From assembly GCF_010974825.1 (NCBI RefSeq), contig NZ_JAAILA010000022.1:1-64000 (forward strand): DNA of 64,000 nucleotides. The letters are read 5' to 3'. A model generated the notes under the pieces. That model was not told where the DNA came from. It was given only the letters and a program-made list of their open reading frames with translations, and made no database searches. This document shows, one piece after another, positions 40,781-48,840 of the stretch (its first letter is position 1; each line of letters starts with the position of its first letter). Source of the stretch: Aeromonas rivipollensis. GTDB taxonomy: Bacteria > Pseudomonadota > Gammaproteobacteria > Enterobacterales > Aeromonadaceae. Position numbers and translations under genes: made by a program.

Positions 40781-42136
40781 TCATTGCACTCGCTCATCGC
40801 CCTTGAGGCCGATGGCAAACTGATGCAGATAGGCGTTGGGGTGGCGGCCGTCGTAGAGCAGGCCGTCGATGAAGCCATCCTGGGGGCCGCGATAGCCCTG
40901 CTCGCTGGCAAAATCCGGGAAGTCGGTGGCCTTGAGTTTGCCCTCGGCGATCAGCGCCTCGGCGGCCTGGCGATAGACGCCCGGCTGGTAGACGGCCTTG
41001 GCCACCTGCTCGAACCAGGCGTCCGGCTTGGCCTCGGGGATCTGGCCCCAGCGCCGCATCTGGGTCAGATACCAGATGGCGTCCGAGTAGTAGGGGTAGG
41101 TGGCGTGGTGGCGGAAGAAGACGTTGAAGTCCGGCAGCTGACGCTTGTCCCCCTTGGCGTACTCGAAGGTGCCGGTCATTGAGTTCGCAATCACCTGCTC
41201 GTCGGCCCCCACGTACTCCGGCCTTGCCAGCAGCTTGGCCGCCTCGCGCCTGTTGCCGTTCTGCTCCGCATCCAGCCACCAGGCCGCCCGCAGCAGCGCC
41301 TTCACCAGCCGGACATGGGTGTTGGGATGGCGCTCTGCCCACTGCCGGGTGACGCCGAACACCTTCTCCGGGTTGTTGCGCCAGATCTCAAGGTCCGTGA
41401 TAACGGGCACCCCTATGCCTCTGGCGACCGCCTGCTGGTTCCAGGGCTCCCCCACGCTGTAGCCGGCTATGGTGCCCGCCTCCAGGGTGGCGGGCATCTG
41501 GGGCGGCGGCGTCACCGAGAGCAGCACGTCAGCCTGACGCTGGCCCGAGTTGTCGCCAAGCTTGGGCGCGTAGAAGCCGGGGTGCAGGCCGCCCGCCGCC
41601 AGCCAGTACCTGAGCTCGTAGTTGTGGGGGGATACGGGGAACACCATCCCCATGTTGAAGGGCTTGCCCCCCTGGCGGTACTCGGCCACCACGGGTTTGA
41701 GGGTCGCGGCGCTCACAGGGGGCGGCACCTGGCCCGCCTTCGCCTTGGGCAGCTGGGGCGCCATGGCGGCCCAGACGCTGTTCGCCACCGTGATGGCGTT
41801 GCCGTTGAGATCCATGGCAAAAGCCGTCACCAGCTCGGCCTGGGTGCCAATGCCGATGTGGGCCGCCAGGGGTTGGCCCGCCAGCATCTGGGCGCCGTCC
41901 AGCTCGCCGTCTATCACCCGATCCAGCAAGATCTTCCAGTTCGCCTGGGCTTCCAGGGTCACGTAGAGCCCCTCGTCCTCGAAATAACCGCGCTCATAGG
42001 CCACCGCCAGCGGCGCCATGTCGGTCAGCTTGATGAAGCCGAGCCTCAGCTCCTCCTGCTCCGGAGCCCCCAGCGCCAGTACCGGCAGCGACAGCGTCGC
42101 CAGCAGCAAGCCCGTACATCCTTGTCTCTTGTTCAT
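40781..42136 (-). CDS. nrtA: Nitrate-binding protein of ABC transporter
   Basis: 451-residue periplasmic receptor for nitrate/nitrite. A Sec-type signal (MNKRQGCTGLLLATLSLPVLALG) precedes LRLGFIKLTDMAPLAVAYERGYF, the typical mature start. MGMVFPVSPHNYELRYWLAAGG, GYSVGEPWNQQAV and FFRHHATYPYYSDAIWYLTQMRRW are hallmarks of NrtA/NasS. There is no separate NasS in this window, so NrtA may be only the transport receptor or may share a sensing role; the signal peptide argues for transport. First gene after a leader with an attenuator. Confidence 0.94.
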   Translation of the reverse strand: MNKRQGCTGLLLATLSLPVLALGAPEQEELRLGFIKLTDMAPLAVAYERGYFEDEGLYVTLEAQANWKILLDRVIDGELDGAQMLAGQPLAAHIGIGTQAELVTAFAMDLNGNAITVANSVWAAMAPQLPKAKAGQVPPPVSAATLKPVVAEYRQGGKPFNMGMVFPVSPHNYELRYWLAAGGLHPGFYAPKLGDNSGQRQADVLLSVTPPPQMPATLEAGTIAGYSVGEPWNQQAVARGIGVPVITDLEIWRNNPEKVFGVTRQWAERHPNTHVRLVKALLRAAWWLDAEQNGNRREAAKLLARPEYVGADEQVIANSMTGTFEYAKGDKRQLPDFNVFFRHHATYPYYSDAIWYLTQMRRWGQIPEAKPDAWFEQVAKAVYQPGVYRQAAEALIAEGKLKATDFPDFASEQGYRGPQDGFIDGLLYDGRHPNAYLHQFAIGLKGDERVQ

Positions 42137-42202
42137 TCGCCTTCCTCGCTCACATCACAGTCATGGGCAGCCGTTCCCCTGCGCCGTTGCAGAGTTGCGA
42201 CC

Positions 42203-42282
42203 AAAAAAAAACCTCACCGATCCGGGATCGGTGAGGCCTCTTTGCCCTGTTGCGAGTGACGGGCCCATGGGCACCATCACTC
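42203..42282 (-). ncRNA. ANTAR-type antitermination leader before nrtA
   Basis: In transcript order: hairpin P1 with arms GAGTGA / TCACTC (42254-42282); a six-base linker; hairpin P2, GGGC-AAAGAG-GCCT (42234-42247), whose hexaloop AAAGAG has A at position 1 and G at position 4 as ANTAR proteins require; then a terminator with 11-base arms CCTCACCGATC / GATCGGTGAGG (42212-42236) and nine T residues. The 3' arm of P2 shares bases 42234-42236 with the terminator stem, so the two cannot form together. An ANTAR protein holding P2 would allow readthrough into nrtABC-nirBD. Confidence 0.75.
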
Positions 42283-42297
42283 CTTGTATGTTGACTA

Positions 42298-42315
42298 ATT
42301 CACTTTCCGTGCCAA
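42298..42315 (-). promoter_or_regulatory. Sigma-54-like promoter of nrtA-nirD
   Basis: Minus strand TTGGCACG GAAA GTGAA. The -24 element is perfect. The -12 element has GA where GC is expected. Predicted transcription start is near 42288, which puts the whole P1-P2-terminator array at the 5' end of the RNA. Confidence 0.5.
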
Positions 42316-42425
42316 ATTGGCTAATCCATAGAAACTGGCCCTATCCCGCCTCTTTCCTCCCTGTTTCTCCCCTCGTTTGCCTCAATTAGGCGCAATTGCA
42401 CCAAAACGGTTTGCCAGCGGGGCGC

Positions 42426-43007
42426 TCAGGCGGGCAGTGCCTGCAGCAGTTGCCGCGCCAGCTCCCCCAGGCTCAGGTGCCGGCTCATGGCGGTGCTGCG
42501 CATCAGGCGGTAGGCCTGCTCCTCGTCCAGCCCCTGATGGCGCATCAGACGCCCCTTGGCCTGCTCGACGAGCCGCCGCTCCTCCAGCTTCTGGCGCAGC
42601 TCGCTCTCGGTCTGCATCAGGGCCTGCACCATGGCCAGCTGGCTGCGGGCGAGCCGCAGCCACTGCTCCACCGGCTCACGCTCGCCACAAGGGTGGGGCA
42701 CCAGCAGCACCCCCTGCTGCAACAGGGCGAGCTGGGTGTCGCCCCCGAGCCGCTCGCAGAACAGCAGGCGCGGCAAGCAGGGCCAGAGGGAGAGACCGAG
42801 GCGCACCTCGGCGCCGAACTGGCGGCAACTGACCAGCAGGGCATCCCCCTGATCCATAGGGGTCAGCAACTGACGGGTGTCGAGTATCCTCGGCTGATGG
42901 CCGTAGTGGCTCACCAGCAGGGCCAGGCGGTTCGCCTGACCCGGATCATCGGCGTGGATCAGCAGGCGGGAGGGGGGGCCATCCTGGCCCCGGGGAAGAG
43001 TAGTCAT
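42426..43007 (-). CDS. nasT: ANTAR-domain antiterminator, NasT-like
   Basis: 193-residue RNA-binding regulator. The N-terminal part (about 120 residues, SRLLIHADDPGQANRLALLV) looks like a degenerate response-regulator receiver. The C-terminal 55 residues are a clear ANTAR domain: RRLVEQAKGRLMRHQGLDEE, then QAYRLMRSTAMSRHLSLGEL, then ARQLLQ. It has no nitrate-sensing NIT domain as in Klebsiella NasR. The start at 43007 has AAGGAG five bases upstream. It sits between the two nitrate units, whose leaders both carry ANTAR-type hairpins. Confidence 0.88.
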   Translation of the reverse strand: MTTLPRGQDGPPSRLLIHADDPGQANRLALLVSHYGHQPRILDTRQLLTPMDQGDALLVSCRQFGAEVRLGLSLWPCLPRLLFCERLGGDTQLALLQQGVLLVPHPCGEREPVEQWLRLARSQLAMVQALMQTESELRQKLEERRLVEQAKGRLMRHQGLDEEQAYRLMRSTAMSRHLSLGELARQLLQALPA

Positions 43008-43079
43008 GGCGCTCCTTGCCAACGGCTATCGCAACGTGTCTGCTGAACATGCCGCAACATGAAGGCCAACTATTTGAAT

Positions 43080-43108
43080 CTACCTCCTTTTTATCTATCC
43101 AGAGGTAG
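43080..43108. repeat. Inverted repeat between cobA and nasT
   Basis: CTACCTC (43080-43086) and GAGGTAG (43102-43108), 15-base loop, in the 125-base gap upstream of nasT. It lacks an AxxGxx hexaloop and a T tract, so it is neither an ANTAR hairpin nor a terminator. Confidence 0.45.
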
Positions 43109-43132
43109 TGGGGGTAGAGGGGAAACCCCGGC

Positions 43133-43891
43133 TCAGGCCACCCGCTCCATGGTCTGGTTCAGCAGGGCCTGCAGCTCGGCGCCCAGGTTCACCACCTCCC
43201 CCATGATCATCAGCACAGGGCTCTGGCCGAGCAGGGCCCGGGCGGCCAGCTCCAGCCCCTCCAGCCGGGCGTGATGGACCTGCTGGCGCGCACTGCACCC
43301 GGCCACCACCAGGGCCACCGGCAGATCCCCGGATGCCCCTGCCGCCAGCAGCCCCTGCCGGATCTGGGCCGCCCGCTCCAGCCCCATGTAGAACACCAGG
43401 GTGTGGCCGGCCCGGGTCAGCCCCTGCCAGCCTCTATAGTCCCCCTCGTCCATCAGGTGGCCCGTCACCAGGGTCAGGGAGCGGGCCAGCCCCCTATGAG
43501 TCAGGGGGATCAGGGTGCTGGCGGCGCAGCCCAGGGCCGCCGTGATGCCGGGCACCAGCTCGGCCTCTATGCCGTGGCGGGCCAGGTGCAGCGCCTCCTC
43601 CCCGCCCCGGCCGAACACCAGGGGATCCCCCCCCTTGAGGCGCACCACCCGCTTGCCGGTGCGTGCCAGGGCCAGCAGCAGGGCATTGATCTCCTCCTGG
43701 CTCGGGCTCGGCTCGCCGCAGCGCTTGCCCACGTCGAAGCGGGCCGCCCCCTGGGGGATCCGGGCCAGGATCTCGCTCCCCACCAGACGGTCATAGACCA
43801 CCACCTCCGCCGCCTCTATGCGGTGCAGGGCGCGCAGGGTCAACAATTCGAGGGGCCCGGGGCCCGCTCCCACCAGACTGATTTGGCTCAT
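43133..43891 (-). CDS. cobA: Uroporphyrinogen-III C-methyltransferase
   Basis: SAM-dependent methylation of uroporphyrinogen III to precorrin-2, the first step to sirohaem. It has 252 residues with VGAGPGPLELLTLRALHRIE, VVVYDRLVG, VRLKGGDPLVFGRGGEEA and VTGHLMDEG as the family motifs. It is the single-function form, without the CysG dehydrogenase/ferrochelatase half. Follows nasA by 29 bases and supplies sirohaem for NirB (and CysI). Confidence 0.94.
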   Translation of the reverse strand: MSQISLVGAGPGPLELLTLRALHRIEAAEVVVYDRLVGSEILARIPQGAARFDVGKRCGEPSPSQEEINALLLALARTGKRVVRLKGGDPLVFGRGGEEALHLARHGIEAELVPGITAALGCAASTLIPLTHRGLARSLTLVTGHLMDEGDYRGWQGLTRAGHTLVFYMGLERAAQIRQGLLAAGASGDLPVALVVAGCSARQQVHHARLEGLELAARALLGQSPVLMIMGEVVNLGAELQALLNQTMERVA

Positions 43892-43920
43892 CGCACACTC
43901 CTTGTGTTGCTGCCCAGGCC

Positions 43921-46545
43921 TCAGGCTTGGGCGATATAGACATGCTTGATCAACAGCTTGTCGATCTCGGGCAGACAGGTACCGCAGTTGCTGCCGCAGC
44001 CGAGCAGAGCCTGCAGCCCCGCCAGCTCGCTCACCCCCTGCCGGGTGATGGCATCGACGATGCGCTGCTCCGACACCCGCAGGCAGGAGCAGACCAGCCG
44101 GCTCTCCCCGGCCAGGGCCAGGCTCAGGGTCTGGCTCAGGGCCCCCGCCTGCAGCGGCGTGCCGAGCAGGCTGGCCAGCAGGTCAACCTTGATGTCAGGG
44201 CGCCGCTCCCCCACCAGCAAGATGCCCTCGATGCGATCTCCGGCCAGGGTCAGGGCGAGCCAGCCCTCTTTCAGGGGGAGCCGCAGCCAGTGCCCCTCTG
44301 CCCCCAGCCGCTGCCACAGCCCCTGGGTGCTGTCGGACCATGAGGCCAGCAGGGTGCAGTTGCCCTCGGGCAGGGGGCGCCTGGCCCACCAGTCCACCGG
44401 CTCGCGCCAGTCATGGCGACCGCACCAGAGCCCCTGCCAGCGGGTGGCCTGCGCCCTGGCCTGCACCCGCCCCTGCTTGAACATGGGCTGGCCCGAGAGG
44501 GGATCCACCACGGCGGCGATGAGGCGGTTGACCGCCCCCTGGCTGCACTGACTGTCGGTCCAGTGCATGGGCAGGAAGGCCTCCCCCTCCCTGAGCCCCT
44601 CGTCCAGCCCGACCAGCAGCAGGGCCTCCCCGAGCTCGTTGTAGAGGCGCACCAGATCCCCCTCCCTGGCGCCGAGCGCCAGCAGGCTGGCGGCCCCCAC
44701 CCGCACCCTGGGCCAGGGCTCGGCCTCCTGCAACCTGGGCACGTGACCTGTGCGGGTCATGGTGTGCCACTGATCCCGCAGCCGCCCGCTGTTGAGGAGC
44801 AGGGAGAGATCCTCCCCTTGGGGGGCGGCCTTCGGCTGGGGGGGGAAGTGCTGGGCCAGGGGCAGCAGGCGGGCCCGGCCATCCGGGGTGGCGAAGCGCC
44901 CGTCCTCGAACAATCGGGCTCGCCCCTTTGGCCAGTCGCCGTTGACGGGCCAGCTCAGGGGGGCGAGCGCCTCGAACTCGGCGCGGCTAAGATCCGCCAG
45001 CCCCGAGATGTCGAACTGGCGGGCCCCTTCGTTCTCGAAGCCGGAGAGGGCGGCGTGTTCACAGAAGATCTCGTGCTCGTGCCCATAGGCGAACCCCTCG
45101 CCAAAGCCGAGCCGGCGGGCGAGCTGGGTCAGGGCCCACCAGTCGGGCCTTGCCTCCCCCGGCAGGGGCAGGAAGGCGCGCTGGCGGCTGATGGTGCGCT
45201 CGGAGTTGGTGACGGTTCCGCTCTTCTCCCCCCAGGCGGCGGCGGGCAGCAGCAGGTGGGCGAGGCGCGCCGTGTCGGTATTGGCCGTCACCTCGGAGAC
45301 CACCAGCAGCTCGCAGCGGCTCAGGGCTTCGCGCACCCGGTTGCCGTCCGGCAGGGAGACAGCCGGGTTGGTGCCGAGCACCCAGAGGGCGCGGATCTCC
45401 CCCCTGTGCACCGCCTCGAACAAGGCCACCGCCTTGTGCCCAGGCCCGCGCACCATGGTCGGGCTTCCCCAGAAGCGCTGCACCCTATCGCACTCCTCCT
45501 CGCCAAAGCCCATGTGGGCGGCGAGCTGGGTCGCAAGTCCCCCTACCTCGCGCCCCCCCATGGCGTTGGGTTGCCCCGTCATGGAGAAGGGGGCCGCCCC
45601 CGGCTTGCCGATGCGGCCGCACAGCAAGTGGGCGTTGATGATGGCGTTGGCCTTGTCCACCCCCTGGTTGGACTGGTTTATTCCCTGGCAGAACAGGGTG
45701 ACAGTCCTGGGGGTGCGGGCAAACAGCTGGTAGAAACCGAGCAGATCGCTGCGGGATAGACCACAGCTGCGGGCCACCTCGTCCAATTGCCAGGCCGGAT
45801 CGTCCAGCGCCGCCGCCAGCGCCTCGAAGCCGCTCACATGCTGCGCCACATAGGCCTTGTCCCAGCCGTCGCTGTCGAGCAGATAACGGCACAGGCCGTT
45901 CCACAGCGCCACATCGCTGCCGGGCTTGAGGGCCAGATGCAGATCCCCCTGCTCCGCCGTCATGGTGCGGCGGGGATCCAGTACCACCAGCCTGAGCTCG
46001 GGGCGCCGCGCCCGCGCCTGCTGCAGGCGGCGAAACAGCACGGGGTGGGTCCAGGCGGTATTGGCACCGGTCAGCACCACCAGATCCGCCAGCTCCAGAT
46101 CCTCGTAGCAGGCGGGCACCAGATCCTCCCCGAAGGCCCGCTGATGGGCCACCACAGCCGACGACATGCAGAGCCGGGAGTTGGTGTCCACGTTGGCGCT
46201 ACCCAGATACCCCTTCATCAGCTTGTTGGCGACGTAGTAATCCTCTGTGGTGAGCTGGCCCGACAGGTAGATGCCGATGGCTTGCGGCCCAGACTCCGTC
46301 AGGATGGCGGCAAGGCGATCCGCCAGGGTATCCAAAGCCTCTTCCCAGCCGATGCGCTGCCCCATCCAGCGCGGATAGAGCAGGCGATCGGGGAAGGCCA
46401 GGCTCTCCAGCAGGCTGGCCCCCTTGACGCACAGAGCGCCCGCGTTGGCCGGATGCTCTTCATCCCCCTGCAGTTGCCAGCTCTCCCCCTCCCGGCTCAA
46501 CCGGATACCACACCCCACTCCACAATAGGCACAGGTGGTCTTCAT
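43921..46545 (-). CDS. nasA: Assimilatory nitrate reductase, molybdenum catalytic subunit
   Basis: Cytosolic reduction of nitrate to nitrite, 874 residues. The N-terminal [4Fe-4S] ligands are in CAYCGVGCG and ALCVKG; molybdopterin-binding segments follow (NSRLCMSSAVVAHQRAFG, GQPNAMGGREVGGLATQLAA, GTNPAVSLPD). A C-terminal BFD-like [2Fe-2S] domain (VCSCLRVSEQRIVDAI; GCGSNCGTCLPEIDKLL) is the mark of the NasA type in enterobacteria, where it takes electrons from a flavoprotein; no nasB-like partner is in this window. AAGGAG lies eight bases before the ATG. Confidence 0.95.
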   Translation of the reverse strand: MKTTCAYCGVGCGIRLSREGESWQLQGDEEHPANAGALCVKGASLLESLAFPDRLLYPRWMGQRIGWEEALDTLADRLAAILTESGPQAIGIYLSGQLTTEDYYVANKLMKGYLGSANVDTNSRLCMSSAVVAHQRAFGEDLVPACYEDLELADLVVLTGANTAWTHPVLFRRLQQARARRPELRLVVLDPRRTMTAEQGDLHLALKPGSDVALWNGLCRYLLDSDGWDKAYVAQHVSGFEALAAALDDPAWQLDEVARSCGLSRSDLLGFYQLFARTPRTVTLFCQGINQSNQGVDKANAIINAHLLCGRIGKPGAAPFSMTGQPNAMGGREVGGLATQLAAHMGFGEEECDRVQRFWGSPTMVRGPGHKAVALFEAVHRGEIRALWVLGTNPAVSLPDGNRVREALSRCELLVVSEVTANTDTARLAHLLLPAAAWGEKSGTVTNSERTISRQRAFLPLPGEARPDWWALTQLARRLGFGEGFAYGHEHEIFCEHAALSGFENEGARQFDISGLADLSRAEFEALAPLSWPVNGDWPKGRARLFEDGRFATPDGRARLLPLAQHFPPQPKAAPQGEDLSLLLNSGRLRDQWHTMTRTGHVPRLQEAEPWPRVRVGAASLLALGAREGDLVRLYNELGEALLLVGLDEGLREGEAFLPMHWTDSQCSQGAVNRLIAAVVDPLSGQPMFKQGRVQARAQATRWQGLWCGRHDWREPVDWWARRPLPEGNCTLLASWSDSTQGLWQRLGAEGHWLRLPLKEGWLALTLAGDRIEGILLVGERRPDIKVDLLASLLGTPLQAGALSQTLSLALAGESRLVCSCLRVSEQRIVDAITRQGVSELAGLQALLGCGSNCGTCLPEIDKLLIKHVYIAQA

Positions 46546-46612
46546 TCCCTCGCTCCTTGTCGCCGGCGGCCCCCGGGGGCCGCCTCCTTGTCCTGTTTGA
46601 TGACGGGCCCAT

Positions 46613-46680
46613 AAAAAAGCGTCCGCCCCCCTGCGGGGACGGACGCCTTTGTCCGGATGAGCCTAAATCATCTTGTATGG
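46613..46680 (-). ncRNA. ANTAR-type antitermination leader before nasA
   Basis: In transcript order: GATGA / TCATC hairpin (P1, loop TTTAGGC, about 46656-46672), then immediately P2, CGGAC-AAAGGC-GTCCG (46640-46655), with a five-base stem and hexaloop AAAGGC (A1, G4). A terminator follows with arms GCGTCCG / CGGACGC (46619-46646) and six T residues. The 3' arm of P2 (46640-46644) lies wholly inside the terminator's 5' arm, so the two are mutually exclusive. Confidence 0.8.
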
Positions 46681-46689
46681 GGAAGTGAC

Positions 46690-46706
46690 TGCAAAGCCCG
46701 CGCCAG
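46690..46706 (-). promoter_or_regulatory. Sigma-54 promoter of nasA-cobA
   Basis: Minus strand CTGGCGCG GGCT TTGCA: GG and GC ten bases apart, one mismatch to TGGCACG-N4-TTGCA. Predicted start is near 46680, exactly at the beginning of the antitermination leader. Points to control by NtrC under nitrogen limitation. Confidence 0.7.
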
Positions 46707-46860
46707 GATGCAAGGTGCGCCGCCATTGGGCGCCAGGGCGCAGGGCTGCGCCAGGGCGGTGCAACTGCTCCCTTGTTGGGCCCGCCGGGCGGGAGTCGGC
46801 ACCACAGGCTGGGCAAGGGGCCCACCGGGGGTATAATGCGCCGCCACAGAGGAGAACGAG

Positions 46861-47364
46861 ATGAAAGAGTCAGGTTACGGCGCCGCACAGCGGGTCGATG
46901 CGCGGCCGGATGCGGCCCCCGAGTATTGCGCCATCGGGCTGGTCAACCCCAAGTCACCGGAGAACGTCGGGGCCGTGATGCGGGCCGCCGGTTGCTACGG
47001 GGCAGAAGAGGTCTACTACACGGGTCAACGCTTCGAGCTGGCGCGGCGTTTTGCCACCGACACCAAGCAGATGGTGGAGAAGATCCCCCTGCTCGGGGTC
47101 GAGGATCTGCTGGCCTTCGTCCCCGAGGGCTGCACCCCTGTGCTGGTGGATCTCATCGAGGGAGCCACCTCGCTGCCGGACTACGAGCATCCCGAGCGGG
47201 CCTTCTACATCTTCGGCCCTGAGGATGGCACCCTGGAGCCCGCCCGTTTCGCGGCGGTCAAGGAGGTTGTCTACGTGCCGACGAATGGCTGCATGAACCT
47301 GGCCGCCTCGGTCAACGTGATCCTCTACGATCGGCTGGCCAAGAAGCTAAGGGCTGAAGGCTGA
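46861..47364 (+). CDS. SpoU/TrmH-family RNA methyltransferase
   Basis: 167-residue SAM-dependent RNA 2'-O-methyltransferase of the SPOUT class. The three family motifs are present: IGLVNPKSPENVGAVMRAAG, FIFGPEDGTL-type (AFYIFGPEDGTLEP) and VPTNGCMNLAASVNVILYD, which makes the knot. The RNA target is not known. The ATG has AGAGGAGA upstream. The stop codon lies inside a three-copy GGCTGAA repeat. Confidence 0.88.
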   Translation: MKESGYGAAQRVDARPDAAPEYCAIGLVNPKSPENVGAVMRAAGCYGAEEVYYTGQRFELARRFATDTKQMVEKIPLLGVEDLLAFVPEGCTPVLVDLIEGATSLPDYEHPERAFYIFGPEDGTLEPARFAAVKEVVYVPTNGCMNLAASVNVILYDRLAKKLRAEG

Positions 47365-47373
47365 AGGCTGAAG
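47351..47373 (+). repeat. GGCTGAA tandem repeat across the stop codon
   Basis: Three consecutive 7-base units GGCTGAA. The stop codon of the SpoU-family gene is supplied by the second unit. A change in unit number would shift the frame of the last codons only. Confidence 0.75.
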
Positions 47374-47403
47374 GTGAGCCTGGTGGCCGGACAGCAGGCC
47401 GCC

Positions 47404-48156
47404 TCAATCCTGTGATGGCGCCTCCCTGCGCACCCTCGCCTCCTGCTCCCTGATAAAGTCCAGGTAGTCGTCGTAGAGCCGGTTTTCCCGATAGATCCGT
47501 GCCAGTGTCCCCTCCCTTATCAGGGTGCGCATGCCGGGATCCCAGAGCCCGTGCAGCTGCCTGCCCTTCTCGTTATCGGCGAAGATGGGGTAGGTCGGGA
47601 TCCAGCGCAGGAACACCTGCGCCAGCTCGGGCGGGAGGGCATCCTTGGGGTAGAGGGCGCCGTCGGTCAGGTAGTAGCGGTAGCGCCCCTTGAGCAGCAA
47701 TTGCAGCGCCATCTCATGGCTGTCTATCTCGTACCAGCGCATCGGCAGCGGGATGAACTTGTCGAAGGCCCAGCCCCGCAGCCAGAGCACCTCCTGCTCC
47801 TTCAGGCTGTGCTCGCCGGCCCAATGTGGCAACCAGCGACGCTGCATCACCACGCTCACGTAATCCGCCGAGTCGGGGTAATCGGGCTGATGAGCGCCCT
47901 TCACCTCCCCCCGATAGACCCCCATCGCCATGTCCCCCGCCTTCTGCGACACCACCGCCAGCGCCCGCTTGTAAGGCACCAGGTGCAGGCGCACCACATA
48001 GCCCTCGGGCTCATAGATGGCGCGCACTATGTCCAGATAGACACCTTCGCCATCCTTCTGGCAGAAACCGGGCCAGTCATCGCAATAGACATGCAGGGTA
48101 TCGGCCCGCACGGGCCCGATGAGCAGCAGGCAGCAGAACAGAAAAAGACGAACCAT
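47404..48156 (-). CDS. Periplasmic solute-binding protein, family 3-like
   Basis: 250-residue secreted protein with the SBP_bac_3 pattern. The signal peptide MVRLFLFCCLLLIGPVRA is followed by TLHVYCDDWPGFCQKDGEGVYLDIVRAIYEPEGY, in which two Cys residues may pair. There is no adjacent permease or ATPase, so it is an orphan receptor rather than a clear transporter part; many Aeromonas and Vibrio proteins of this kind have no known ligand. The start at 48156 has GAGGAAA upstream. Confidence 0.75.
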   Translation of the reverse strand: MVRLFLFCCLLLIGPVRADTLHVYCDDWPGFCQKDGEGVYLDIVRAIYEPEGYVVRLHLVPYKRALAVVSQKAGDMAMGVYRGEVKGAHQPDYPDSADYVSVVMQRRWLPHWAGEHSLKEQEVLWLRGWAFDKFIPLPMRWYEIDSHEMALQLLLKGRYRYYLTDGALYPKDALPPELAQVFLRWIPTYPIFADNEKGRQLHGLWDPGMRTLIREGTLARIYRENRLYDDYLDFIREQEARVRREAPSQD

Positions 48157-48351
48157 GGGTTTCCTCGGTGGTATGACCGTCGGCAGGCACTCACCGCCAG
48201 ACGGCCCGTTCAGGCATACAGATAGCATAGAAAGCCAGCCTGCCCTGTTACATTTTTCCCGATTTTGCGAGCGGGTCGAGGGTTATTGCCCCCTCGATCG
48301 GTATCATGGATCATAAGATTCATTAGTGACCTAACTGAGGGGAGCCTTCTC

Positions 48352-48783
48352 ATGCCAACCATCAAATCCCTGCTCTGTCCCGTCGATTTTTCCGAGATGT
48401 CCAAGGCCGTGCTCGACTACGCCGTCTTCATGGCCCAGAGCCATCAGGCCGAGCTCAAGTTGGTCCACGTGGTGGATCAGCTGCACGGTTTCGACAGCTA
48501 CAAGATCCTGCACATGACCGCCATCGAGATCACCCATGAGATGGAGCGTCAGGCCAAGAGCCAGCTCAAGGAGCTGGTCGCCAGCCTGCCCATCCCGGCC
48601 AAGTTCGAGGTGCGCTTCGGCCGCGCCGCCGACGAGATAGTGATCCAGGCGAAGGAAGACAAGGTGGATCTGCTGGTCATGGGCAGCCACGGTCGCTCCG
48701 GCATCAGCCACCTGCTGGTGGGCAGCGTGGCGGAATCCGTGGTACGCCACGCCCCCTGCCCCGTGCTGGTGGTGCGCAAGTAA
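48352..48783 (+). CDS. Universal stress protein, UspA family
   Basis: 143-residue Usp-domain protein. MPTIKSLLCPVDFSEMSKAV and the C-terminal ATP-binding loop VMGSHGRSGISHLLVGSVAESVVRHAPCPVLVV (read as G-2x-G-9x-G-S) are complete, so it probably binds ATP. Exact stress role unknown. The start at 48352 has GGGGAG upstream. Confidence 0.92.
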   Translation: MPTIKSLLCPVDFSEMSKAVLDYAVFMAQSHQAELKLVHVVDQLHGFDSYKILHMTAIEITHEMERQAKSQLKELVASLPIPAKFEVRFGRAADEIVIQAKEDKVDLLVMGSHGRSGISHLLVGSVAESVVRHAPCPVLVVRK

Positions 48784-48800
48784 CCCCAACCCCCGACCGG

Positions 48801-48825
48801 AAGGCCAGCATATGCTGGCCTTTTT
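48801..48825. terminator. Terminator after the Usp gene
   Basis: AAGGCCAGCA / TGCTGGCCTTTTT; lies between convergent genes and may serve both. Confidence 0.88.
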
Positions 48826-48840
48826 GCTCTCTATGCCCCC

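Noticed and set aside
42203-42236. Hairpin read as an ordinary terminator ending a gene
   Set aside because: It lies upstream of nrtA on the same strand, with no gene ending before it, and overlaps the P2 hairpin. It is an attenuator in the leader.
43080-43108. A third ANTAR leader upstream of nasT
   Set aside because: The 7-base inverted repeat has a 15-base loop, no AxxGxx hexaloop and no following terminator.
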